DNA from: JAOUJD01 sp963841815
GTDB taxonomy: Bacteria; Pseudomonadota; Gammaproteobacteria; Burkholderiales; Burkholderiaceae_F
DNA: 64,000 nucleotides
Direction: 5' to 3'
Assembly: GCA_963841815.1 (NCBI GenBank)
Contig: CAWJEE010000027.1
Coordinates: forward strand, 248,001 to 312,000
Translations under genes and position numbers: made by a program
Part shown: in pieces, positions 41,636 through 50,015 of the stretch
Layout of the letters: every line of letters starts with the position of its first letter
Numbering within the stretch: the first letter of the stretch is position 1
Notes under the pieces: generated by a model
What the model was told of the DNA's origin: nothing
Database searches by the model: none
The model's input: the letters and a program-made list of their open reading frames with translations, nothing else

Positions 41636-42908
41636 TTGACGGTTAGATCACCCCACTTCTCGCTGCAGGGAGTCTCGAGGCGTTACGCGTGGACCGTGTT
41701 CGCGCTGACGGTCGCGCTGATGCTGTCCGACTACATGACGCGCAGCGTCATCAACGCGGTGCTGCCGGACCTGAAGCGGGAGTGGACGCTGGACGACAGC
41801 CAGCTCGGCCTGCTCGTCAGCATCGTGCCCCTGATCGTCGGCATCGCCGCCTGGCCGGTGGCGCTGCTCGCCGACCGCTGGGGCTACGTGAAGAGCATCA
41901 CCGCAATGGCGGCGGTCTGGTGCGTGGCGACGGCGCTGTGCGGCCTGGCCCAGAGCCACTCGCAGATGCTGATGGCCCGGGCCGCCGTCGGACTCGGCGA
42001 AGCCGGCTACGGCGCGGTCGGCGCGGCCATGCTGTCGTCCGTGTTCCCGGCCGCGCGCATGTCGGCTGTCCTCGGCGCCTTCCAGGCCGCCGCCGTGTTC
42101 GGCACGGTGCTCGGCGTGGTCGCCGGCGGCGTCATCGGCGCGCGCCACGGATGGCAGGCCCCTTTCCTGTGGGTCGGCGGCGCCTCGCTGCTGCTGGTGG
42201 TGCTGTTTCCGCTGTTCGTGCGCGAGACGCCGGGCGCTCGCGGCCGGTGCGGCGGCACGACCGCGTGTTCCGCTGCGGGTAGCCGTGCGCGAAGTGCTGG
42301 CAACCCGCAGCGCGCGCTTCACTTATGTGGCAAGCGGCCTGCAGGTGCTGATACTCGCCGTGATCGGCGCGTGGATGCCGACCTTCCTCGCGCGCGAGTA
42401 CGGGCTCGCGGCCGACCAGGCGGCGACGCGCGCCGGGCTGCTGATCCTGATGGCCGGTGTCGGCATGATCGCGGGCGGCGCGCTGGCCGATCGGGCCGGA
42501 CGCGAGCTGGGCCGCACCAAGCTCCTATTCGCCGGCGCCTACACGCTGCTGTCGTTCCTCGTGCTGGCGACGGCGTTCGCGCTGCCGGCAGGTCCGGTGC
42601 AGATGGTGCTGCTGTTCGCCGGCACCCTGGTCGCGGGCGGACACGCGGGCGTGGCCGTGTCCGCCGTGGTCGATGTGACGCACCCGGGGCTGCGCGCGAC
42701 AGCGATCGCGACCGTCGCCCTGTTCAACAACCTGCTCGGCCTCGCTCCGGGTCCGTACATCGTCGGCGTGCTGTCGGACTCGATCGGCCTGAAGTCCGCA
42801 CTGACGATCGTGCCGGTGGCGGGCCTCTTCGCATCCGCCTGCTTCATGCTCGCGGCCGGCAGTTACGAGCGGGATGTGGCTGCGAAGGCTGCGCGCCTCG
42901 ATCGCTAG
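41636..42908 (+). CDS. MFS transporter, frame-broken
   Basis: A major facilitator of about 423 residues. The first half (RRYAWTVFALTVALMLSDYM, then LLADRWGYVKSITAMAAVW and AAVGLGEAGYGAVGAAM) is in one frame and the second (REVLATRSARFTYVASGLQVL to the stop at 42908) in another. The break is near 42270 in the central loop. No ATG lies near the start; TTG 41636 or a GTG near 41696 is possible. Motifs resemble the anion/organic acid co-transporter type, but the substrate is not known. Its end overlaps the convergent octaheme cytochrome gene by 4 bases. Confidence 0.78.
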
Positions 42909-45247
42909 CGCGGCGCGCGCATCTGCGCCAGGGCGGGATCGTCGGGGTTCACGGCGGCCAGCCCCTTCAGCGCCTCGCGCGCGCCCGCTTCGTCCCCGCC
43001 TTCGCTGCGGTACGTCGCGAGCGCCAGCAGCACGTCGCGGTCGCCGGTGCGCTTCGCCGCGTCCGCCAGCAGGCGGATCGCCTCGGCCCTGCGGCCGGCG
43101 TCGTGCAGGGCCAGCGCATGGAGGTAGGCGTAGCGAGGCTCCGTGGGCGCCGACTTCGACGCAGCCGCGAACTCCGCCAGCGCCTCGCCTTTCTTCCCCT
43201 GTCGCACGAGCGCCAGGCCGAGGGCTTCGTGCAGCGCCGGGGCGTTCGGCGCGGCGCGCAGGCCCTCGCGCAGGACGGACTCGGCGTCGGCCTCACGCTG
43301 CTGTTCGCGCCTGAGGTCGGCCAGGTTCACGTACGCCGGAACGAACCGGACATCCCGTTTCAGCGCTCCGCGGAACGCCGCGTCGGCCGCGGCGGGGTCG
43401 CCGCGCATCGCGTGGAGGTTGCCGAGGTTCATCCAGGCTTCCGGGCGATCGAGGTTGCCCTTTTGCACGGCTTCGTACTCGGCGATGGCGCGATCGAACG
43501 CCGGCCTGGACGCGGCGTCCAGCTGGGCGGCGTGCGGCGCCACGCGGCGCGCCGCCTCGATGCGAACCGCCCGCAGAGGATCATCCAGCAACGGCGAGAT
43601 CGCAGCGACCAGCTGCGGCGCCGTCGCCGCCTGCAGCGCGACCAGGGCGGCGTGCCGCACCAGCGGATCGGCGTCGCGCAGCGCGCTGCGCACCGCGGCA
43701 TCGACGCTCGCGCCCGGATAGCGCGCGAGCAGCTCGACGGCCGACGCGCGCACGATCGGCGGATAGGCGACGCTCGTGACGATGGCCGCGAGGCCGCGCG
43801 CGGCGCCCGCGCCGCCGCGGCGGCCGGCGTCGATCGCCTCGCCGAAGTGAGCTTCGCTGCGCCGCTGCGCGCCGTACCAGCGCACGACCCAGTCCGCCGA
43901 CCACTGCGCCGTGCTCTCGCGGTGGCAGTCGTTGCAGGCGTTCGGGGTGCCGAGCTTCACGGACAGGTCGGGCCGCGGGACCCGCAGGCTGTGGTCGCGA
44001 CGCGGATCGACCACCATGTAGGTGGTCGCCGGCATGTGGCAGTTGGCGCACTCGGCGCCGCGCGTGCCTTCGGGATGGAAGTGATGCGCCTTGCCGTCGT
44101 ACTTCGACGCGAGGTGGCACTGCGCGCACACCGCGTTGCCCGGCGCGCGCAGCTTCTGCGTGTGCGGGTCGTGGCAGTCGCTGCACGTGACGCCCGCGCG
44201 GTGCATCCGGCTTTGCAGGAACGAACCCCAGATGAACACCTCGTCGCGCTGCTGGCCGTCGGCGTGATAGAGGCCCGGCGACAGCAGCGACGGCAGGTAG
44301 TGGTCCATCAGCGCGGCGCCCGCCTGCCAGCCTTCGGCAATCTGCGCCCGACGCGCATGGCAGGGACCGCAGACTTCGATCTCGCGGCCGCTGCGGCGCT
44401 CCGGCGTGCGCTTCGCGTTGCCGCTCGCGGGATCGATCTGCCACACGGCGCCGCGCCGCTCGTCGAGCGCAACCGTCAGGCCCTTCGCCGGATCGGACGA
44501 CGGCCTGCCCTTCGCCCACGCGAGATGCGCCGAGCCCGGCCCGTGGCAGGACTCGCAGCCGACGCTGATCTCGGACCACTGCGTGGCGAACGCGTCCTTC
44601 GCCGCGTCGTAGCCCTTGCGCACGTTCGTCGAGTGGCAGTCGGCGCACATGAAGTTCCAGTTCTGCGACCGTTGCGTCCAGTGCAGCTCGTCGCGGAAGT
44701 CGAGCTTCTCGTCCGGATACTGGCGGAACCAGCGCTGGCCGCCGTCGCCCGCGGGGCGCGCATCCCACGTGACGGCGAGCGCCTGCAGGCGGCCGCCCGG
44801 GAGTTCGACGAGGTACTGCTGCAGCGGCTCGAGGCCGAAGGTGTACCTGACCTCGAAGTCGGCGAGCTTGCCGTCCGGACCGTCGGTGCGAACGAAGTGC
44901 TTGCCGTCGCGCTTGAAGAACTTCGACGTGACGCCATCGAAGGTGAAAGAGGTGTCGTCGAAGTTTCCGCGCACCGTGTCGGCCGACGCGTGCTGCATGG
45001 CGCCTGCGTGCTGCGACTTCTTCCACGCCGCGTGCTGGGCCTGGTGGCAAGCCACGCACTTGTCGCTGCCGACGAAGTCGGCGACGACCTTCCGCGATTC
45101 GGGGACCTCCGATATCGAGGCGCGCGGCGTGCCAGGCCGTGTCGTCCACCAGCCGATGCCGACAAGGAGTGCCAGCGCGAGGGCGAGGCCGATCCACGCG
45201 ACTCGGCGCGGCGTGCGGATCGCACCGCCCGTCGCCGGAGTCGTCAT
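42905..45247 (-). CDS. Octaheme c-type cytochrome with HEAT and TPR repeats
   Basis: A 780-residue exported protein. An uncleaved or cleaved N-terminal helix (about residues 17-37) is followed by eight CxxCH haem sites: CVACH, CADCH, CESCH, CGPCH, CSDCH, CAQCH, CANCH and CNDCH. All lie in the first ~400 residues, with the spacing of the cytochrome c554/NrfA-like multihaem group. A HEAT-like helical part follows (AAIVTSVAYPPIVRASAVELLARYPG onward), then several TPR repeats (NLGNLHAMRGDPAAADAAF, HEALGLALVRQGKKGEALAE). It should work in the periplasm in electron transfer or as a redox enzyme. The TPR part may dock a partner. It is the last gene of the sulfatase/regulator run. Confidence 0.9.
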   Translation of the reverse strand: MTTPATGGAIRTPRRVAWIGLALALALLVGIGWWTTRPGTPRASISEVPESRKVVADFVGSDKCVACHQAQHAAWKKSQHAGAMQHASADTVRGNFDDTSFTFDGVTSKFFKRDGKHFVRTDGPDGKLADFEVRYTFGLEPLQQYLVELPGGRLQALAVTWDARPAGDGGQRWFRQYPDEKLDFRDELHWTQRSQNWNFMCADCHSTNVRKGYDAAKDAFATQWSEISVGCESCHGPGSAHLAWAKGRPSSDPAKGLTVALDERRGAVWQIDPASGNAKRTPERRSGREIEVCGPCHARRAQIAEGWQAGAALMDHYLPSLLSPGLYHADGQQRDEVFIWGSFLQSRMHRAGVTCSDCHDPHTQKLRAPGNAVCAQCHLASKYDGKAHHFHPEGTRGAECANCHMPATTYMVVDPRRDHSLRVPRPDLSVKLGTPNACNDCHRESTAQWSADWVVRWYGAQRRSEAHFGEAIDAGRRGGAGAARGLAAIVTSVAYPPIVRASAVELLARYPGASVDAAVRSALRDADPLVRHAALVALQAATAPQLVAAISPLLDDPLRAVRIEAARRVAPHAAQLDAASRPAFDRAIAEYEAVQKGNLDRPEAWMNLGNLHAMRGDPAAADAAFRGALKRDVRFVPAYVNLADLRREQQREADAESVLREGLRAAPNAPALHEALGLALVRQGKKGEALAEFAAASKSAPTEPRYAYLHALALHDAGRRAEAIRLLADAAKRTGDRDVLLALATYRSEGGDEAGAREALKGLAAVNPDDPALAQMRAPR

Positions 45248-45308
45248 TCGCTGAGTCAAAGGAAAGCCGCGCTCCCTCAAATGGCGCGGCTGGCGGGGCC
45301 GGCCGCGC

Positions 45309-46154
45309 CTACCAGCGGAAGCCCAGCGAAACGGCGGGGCCACTGAAGGACAGGGCCTTCATTCCGGTGTCCTCGCCGAACTTGTAGTCGAGATGACGAT
45401 ACGCACCGATGACTTCACCCCACGAGAACCTGTAACCGACGCCACCCATGGCCTGCCAGGTCAGGTCCGACTGCCCGGTTCCGATGTCCACGTAATACGG
45501 CGCAAACCAGTTGCCATCGCCCAGCTTCACCACGCCCTTGGCGCCGATGACCGCGTCCCATACGTCGCTCTTGACGGTCGATGCGCCGCTTCTCGCGAAC
45601 TGGGGCAGCGAACCGACGTTGCCCGTGAAATTCCAGTCGGCAGTGGTGTCGATCTTCAGGTACCGGAGGCCGCCGAGCAGTTGCATCTCGTAATTGGGCT
45701 TCTCGACCAGCGCGTACGTTCCGGCCAGTCCCCACGCCCAGCCGCGCAACCGCAGGTTGACGCCCGCGTAGGCTCCGGCCGGGATGTTGATCAGTCCGCC
45801 CGGACCGCTGAGCGTCAGGTCGCGCGTGCCGCCCTTCTCCGCGTCGAAGTCGAGGTAGATGTAGTCGGTGAGGAGACCGAGCTTGCCCTTGCGCGCCTCG
45901 AGCGTGCCCATGAAAACGAACCGCAGATTGTCGAGATAGTCGCCGGCGTCGAGGCTGGCCGAGCCGCCTCCCGATGAAGCCGGGAACGTCGTCTCGCTCG
46001 AAAGCGTCGGGAACCAGCCGTAGATCTGCGCCCTGAACTTCCAGTCGCCGGCCGTAAGGTCCTGTGCCGGCGCGGCGGTGGCGCCGAGCGCAAGTGCGAC
46101 GAACGAGAGCGCCCGCAGCGCACGGGTGAAAGGTAGGCTTGGCTGAAGTGTCAT
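45309..46154 (-). CDS. Outer-membrane beta-barrel protein
   Basis: A 281-residue protein with a signal peptide (MTLQPSLPFTRALRALSFVALALG, cut about APAQ). Alternating amphipathic strands follow (FRAQIYGWFPTLS, GLLTDYIYLDFDA, GVGYRFSWGEVIGAYRHLDYKF), and a terminal aromatic residue in SLGFRW, the signal for BAM-dependent barrel insertion. No specific family is recognised. It lies between the octaheme cytochrome (61 bp) and the sulfatase (150 bp) on the same strand. It could be the pore or assembly partner of the pathway, but this is inference from position. Confidence 0.75.
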   Translation of the reverse strand: MTLQPSLPFTRALRALSFVALALGATAAPAQDLTAGDWKFRAQIYGWFPTLSSETTFPASSGGGSASLDAGDYLDNLRFVFMGTLEARKGKLGLLTDYIYLDFDAEKGGTRDLTLSGPGGLINIPAGAYAGVNLRLRGWAWGLAGTYALVEKPNYEMQLLGGLRYLKIDTTADWNFTGNVGSLPQFARSGASTVKSDVWDAVIGAKGVVKLGDGNWFAPYYVDIGTGQSDLTWQAMGGVGYRFSWGEVIGAYRHLDYKFGEDTGMKALSFSGPAVSLGFRW

Positions 46155-46304
46155 GGCGTCGCTCGTCTTGTGTGCTGGTGTGCGCTCGGGCATCCGCCAT
46201 CGATTCTACGCGGCGCGCCTCCGCGTGATCGCTCGGCGTCGGGTGCCGACGCAAACGGGCCGCGCCCGGCGGGGCGGCGGCCCGTACGGGGCTCCGGTCG
46301 ACGC

Positions 46305-47843
46305 TCAGTTGTTGCCCGGCCTCGACACGGCTTCCATCACGCGCTCCAGGTTGAAACTGCCCGGCTTCTGGCGCGGCGGATAGTCCCTGAAGCTCTGCAG
46401 CCACTGCGCCACGTAGGCGCCGGCCGGCGCGATCGCGAACATCCGTTCCATGTACCACCGCTGGTAGCCCATCGCGTTTTCATGCTCGGCGCGCTCGAAG
46501 GGATCCATCCGCAGGTTGGTGACCAGCGGGGCGCGCAGCACGGTGAAGGGCTCCTGCCACACGCGCAGTCCGTCGGCCTTCTGCTCCATGAACGTGATCT
46601 TCCAGTTGTCGTAGCGCAGCGCCGCGACCTGGCCGTCGTCGGTCCAGTAGATGAACTCCCTGCGCGGCCACTCCTTCGTCTCGCCGCGCAGCGCCGGTCC
46701 GAGGTCGTAGCCGTCGAGGTGCACCTTGAAGCTGCGGCCGCCGATCGTGGCGCCCTTCTTGAGGTCCTCCTTGACGTTCCTGCCGCCGGCGGCGTTGACG
46801 AACGTGAGCAGCATGTCCTCGTGCGCGCCGATGTCGTTGATGACGGTGCCGGGCTTGATGACGCCGGGCCACTTGATCATCGTCGGCACGCGGTAGCCGC
46901 CTTCCCAGTTGGTGTTCTTCTCGCCGCGGAACATCGTGGTGCCGCCGTCGGGCCACGTGAAGGTCTCGGCGCCGTTGTCGGTCGAGTACATCACGATCGT
47001 GTTCTCGTCGAGGCCCAGTTCCTTCAGCTTCGCGAGCACCTGGCCGACGTGGCCGTCGTGCTCGACCATGCCGTCGGCGTAGATGCCGAGGCCGGTCTTG
47101 CCGTCCGACTCCTTCTTCAGGTGCGTGAAGATGTGCATGCGCGTGGAGTTCCACCAGAGGAAGAACGGCTTGTCCGCCTTCTTCGCGCGCTCCATGAAGT
47201 CGAGCGCCTTGACGGTGACTTCCTCGTCGATTGTCTCCATCCGCTTCTTCGTCAGCGGGCCGGTGTCGGTGATCGTGCCGCCAGCGAAGCTGTGGATCAC
47301 GCCGCGCGGGCCGAACCTCTTCCTGAACTCGGGGTTCTTCGGGTAGTCGGAGTTCTCCGGCTCCTCTTCGGCGTTCAGGTGATAGAGGTTGCCGAAGAAC
47401 TCGTCGAAGCCGTGGGCGGTCGGCAGCATCTCGTCGCGGTCGCCGAGGTGGTTCTTGCCGAACTGGCCGGTCACGTAGCCCTGCGCCTTCAGCAGCGTGG
47501 CGATGGTCGGGTCTTCCTTCTTGAAGCCCTCCGGCGCGCCGGGCAGGCCGACCTTGGTCAGCCCGGTGCGGATCGGCGACTGGCCGGTGATGAAGGCGGC
47601 GCGGCCCGCGGTGCAGCTCTGCTGGCCGTACCAGTCGGTGAACAGCGCGCCTTCCTTCGCGATGCGGTCGATGTTGGGCGTGCGGTAGCCCATCATGCCC
47701 ATGTTGTAGGCGCTGATGTTGAACTGGCCGATGTCGTCGCCCCAGATGACCAGGATGTTGGGCTTCTTCGCGGCCGTCTGCGCGGCGGCGGGAAGTGCCA
47801 GTGCCGACAGGCAGGCCAGCAGGAATGCGGTGCAGAGCTTCAT
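46305..47843 (-). CDS. Periplasmic sulfatase (arylsulfatase family)
   Basis: A type I sulfatase of 512 residues. A signal peptide ends near PAAAQ. The calcium ligands D36-D37 lie in ILVIWGDDIG, and the formylglycine motif is C77-T-A-G-R81 (Cys type, CxAxR) followed by AAFITGQSPIR. Further active-site residues occur in TGQFGKNHLGDRDEMLPTAHG and VMYSTDNGAETF. It hydrolyses sulfate (or sometimes phosphonate) esters in the periplasm. Maturation needs a formylglycine-generating enzyme, which is not in the window. Start at ATG 47843 with AAGGGG upstream. The natural substrate is unknown. Confidence 0.92.
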   Translation of the reverse strand: MKLCTAFLLACLSALALPAAAQTAAKKPNILVIWGDDIGQFNISAYNMGMMGYRTPNIDRIAKEGALFTDWYGQQSCTAGRAAFITGQSPIRTGLTKVGLPGAPEGFKKEDPTIATLLKAQGYVTGQFGKNHLGDRDEMLPTAHGFDEFFGNLYHLNAEEEPENSDYPKNPEFRKRFGPRGVIHSFAGGTITDTGPLTKKRMETIDEEVTVKALDFMERAKKADKPFFLWWNSTRMHIFTHLKKESDGKTGLGIYADGMVEHDGHVGQVLAKLKELGLDENTIVMYSTDNGAETFTWPDGGTTMFRGEKNTNWEGGYRVPTMIKWPGVIKPGTVINDIGAHEDMLLTFVNAAGGRNVKEDLKKGATIGGRSFKVHLDGYDLGPALRGETKEWPRREFIYWTDDGQVAALRYDNWKITFMEQKADGLRVWQEPFTVLRAPLVTNLRMDPFERAEHENAMGYQRWYMERMFAIAPAGAYVAQWLQSFRDYPPRQKPGSFNLERVMEAVSRPGNN

Positions 47844-48027
47844 CGTGATAGTCCCCTTCGTGGGCTGCGGCAAGGCGGAGCCGCGAACGGTTCAGCCCTC
47901 TTTGATGCGCGGAGGTTAGAAGGGTGGCGTCCCGGCGCCTATTGAACGAAGGTTCAATGCCGCCGGAAGGCTCGATGGCGAGGGCACGCAGGCGACCGGG
48001 GTCGGTCGCGGATCGGGCCCGGACGGG

Positions 48028-48825
48028 TCAGGCGCCCGCCGCCCCATCCGCCGCAGGAGCCGGCGCCGGCGCGAAGCGCGGCTGCAGGGCGAGCAACTCG
48101 TCGTCCGAACTCGCGACGATCCAGGCGCGCGCATCCTCGACGAGGTAACGGTTGTGGTCCTTGAACGGACCCATCGCGACCACCGTCTTCCACAGCACCG
48201 GACCCGCGCGACTCTTCTTGCCTGACGGCGTGCCGACCAGCAGGCAGTACGGGCCGAGCGGCAGCGACACGAAGGGCTGCACCGGCTTCGCCCGCACCCG
48301 CCAGTCGATGAACGGCGCTTCGCTGCACAACAGGGGCGCCGGCAGGCTGTGGAACACGGTGAAGTCGTAGAGCGCCAGCTGCGCGCGCACGCCGGCGAAC
48401 TTCGCCCGGATGTCGCTCGCGGCCGCCGCGCGAATCTCGTCGTCGAACATCGGCTCGAGCCGATACCGCGCGAGCGCTGCACGCGCCTCGTCCTGGTAGG
48501 CGCAGACGAGGCCGAGCCCGATGCACTCCTGCACCGCGCGCTGCACGTCGGCGACCGGACCCGCCTCCTCGGGCTTGCCGAGCTGGGCGGCCCGCAGGAA
48601 GCGCGCCAGCGCGCCCTCGTGCACAAGCGGGCCGGCGTCCCCGCCGGCGTCCTCGTCGAGCGGCACGTAGAAGATCTCTTCGTCGGCAAAGCGCGACTTC
48701 TTGCCGTCGTCGAACTTCAGTTCTCCCGTCCGGCAGTCGAGATAGCGCGTGCCGACGCGGCCGTGTTCCCACACCCAGTTCCTGAGGATGGGGCGCAGCG
48801 GATGGAAGACTTCGGGCTCGGACAT
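48028..48825 (-). CDS. Hypothetical protein in regulator/sulfatase cluster
   Basis: A 265-residue protein with no signal peptide and no recognised domain. It starts MSEPEVFHPLRPILRNWVWE and has an acidic middle with FDDGKKSRFADEEIFYVPLD. A central helix region reads ALARYRLEPMFDDEIR, and a conserved-looking C-terminal block reads KPVQPFVSLPLGPYCLLVG. The tail is Ala/Pro-rich. It might be distantly like DUF4238-type proteins, which have similar C-terminal blocks, but I am not sure. It lies 41 bp after the receiver gene and 184 bp before the sulfatase. Confidence 0.6.
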   Translation of the reverse strand: MSEPEVFHPLRPILRNWVWEHGRVGTRYLDCRTGELKFDDGKKSRFADEEIFYVPLDEDAGGDAGPLVHEGALARFLRAAQLGKPEEAGPVADVQRAVQECIGLGLVCAYQDEARAALARYRLEPMFDDEIRAAAASDIRAKFAGVRAQLALYDFTVFHSLPAPLLCSEAPFIDWRVRAKPVQPFVSLPLGPYCLLVGTPSGKKSRAGPVLWKTVVAMGPFKDHNRYLVEDARAWIVASSDDELLALQPRFAPAPAPAADGAAGA

Positions 48826-48866
48826 CGGACTCTCTGTCAGTGGGCAGCGCCGCACGGCGGGACAGG

Positions 48867-49238
48867 TTACCGCGCGCAGGCGCGCTCGATCGCTCCGAGA
48901 AGGACCGGAGAGGCCACCGGCTTCAGCTGACACTCGAAGGCGTCCAGGTCGAGCGCCTTCTTCACGAAGTCGGGATCGTCGTGCGCCGTGATCACGATGA
49001 CGGGCGGCGGCGCTGGCTGACCTCGCAATCGCGCCAGCACGTCGAACCCGGTCATGCCCGGCATGTGCAGGTCGAGCAGCACGCAGTCGAACGCGCGCTG
49101 CGCCACTTCGGCGATCAGTTCCTCGCCGGCTGAGAAGCTCGCAACGTCGTAGCCGTGCGCCTTCAGCAGGCGCGACAGCGCGCGGCGGTAGTGCTCTTCG
49201 TCGTCGAGGATGGCGATCACGTGGTTGGTCTGCCCCAT
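48867..49238 (-). CDS. Stand-alone receiver domain response regulator
   Basis: A CheY-like protein of 123 residues with acidic pocket D12-D13, phospho-acceptor D56 (VLLDLHMPG), T84 and K106 (QLKPV). No output domain. It could be an alternative phospho-target or sink for the kinase at 50012-51847. It begins at ATG 49238; an upstream in-frame ATG gives an N-terminal tail outside the fold. It lies about 160 bp after the FixJ-like regulator and 41 bp before the hypothetical gene. Confidence 0.85.
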   Translation of the reverse strand: MGQTNHVIAILDDEEHYRRALSRLLKAHGYDVASFSAGEELIAEVAQRAFDCVLLDLHMPGMTGFDVLARLRGQPAPPPVIVITAHDDPDFVKKALDLDAFECQLKPVASPVLLGAIERACAR

Positions 49239-49394
49239 GCGGGCAGTGTGCGGGGCGAGAATCCGCACCGCCATTGGACATTGGTGCAATGCCGGCGCAG
49301 CGAGGCAGAGTCGGGCGCCAGGAGGTAGTCACAGCCCTCCCCGCCAACCGTTGCATCGTCGTTTAATGGTGCGCGAAGAGGAGAGCGAAAGCCG

Positions 49395-50015
49395 CTACGG
49401 CGCCGGTGGCACGCCGAGCTGCTGCGCGGCGCGGACCAGGCCCGCGACCGAGTCGACCGCGAGCTTCTCCATCACGCGCGCGCGGTGCACCTTGATCGTC
49501 TGCTCGGTCGTTCCGAGATCCGCTGCGATCACCTTATTCAGCTTGCCCGCGATCACGTGCGTGAACACTTCCCGTTCGCGCGGGGTCAGTTGCCCGTAGC
49601 GGCTGCGAAGGGCGGCGTTCGCGGCAGCCGCGGCGTGCTGCGCGCCAGCGTGATCGAGCGCGGCCCGGACCGCGCGCACCAGGTCGTCGCGCCTGACGGG
49701 CTTGGTCAGGAAGTCGAGCGCCCCCGCCTTGATCGCCCGCACGCTGGTCGGGATGTCGCCGTGCCCGGTGAGGAAGACGATCCCGAGTTTCGCGTCGGTC
49801 GCCGTGAGCCGTTCCTGCAGTTCAAGTCCGTCGAGCCCCGGCATCGACAGGTCGAGCACGAGGCAACCCGTCGTGTCGGCAGTGACGCGAGCGAGGAAAT
49901 CGGGTGCGGAGCCGAAGCCTTCGACCTCGAGCCCCTCGGCCTTCAGCAGGCGGATCAGCGCCTGCCGCAGTTCGGGTTCGTCGTCGACGAGGAAGACCTT
50001 TCCGGTCGCGTTCAT
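49395..50015 (-). CDS. FixJ/NarL-type response regulator
   Basis: A two-domain regulator of 206 residues. The receiver has D11-D12, phospho-acceptor D55 (LVLDLSMPG), T83 and K105 (FLTKPV). The LuxR-type helix-turn-helix reads LTPREREVFTHVIAGKLNKVIAADLGTTEQTIKVHR. This is the FixJ subgroup, usually paired with PAS-containing kinases. Its ATG overlaps the kinase stop (ATGA). It likely controls the genes downstream, including the sulfatase and cytochrome; that is inferred from order. Confidence 0.93.
   Translation of the reverse strand: MNATGKVFLVDDEPELRQALIRLLKAEGLEVEGFGSAPDFLARVTADTTGCLVLDLSMPGLDGLELQERLTATDAKLGIVFLTGHGDIPTSVRAIKAGALDFLTKPVRRDDLVRAVRAALDHAGAQHAAAAANAALRSRYGQLTPREREVFTHVIAGKLNKVIAADLGTTEQTIKVHRARVMEKLAVDSVAGLVRAAQQLGVPPAP

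Noticed and set aside
41528..45346. A 1,272-codon plus-strand frame
   Set aside because: Its first part is an MFS protein; after 42290 it is the antisense of the octaheme cytochrome gene, whose eight CxxCH motifs on the minus strand are unmistakable.
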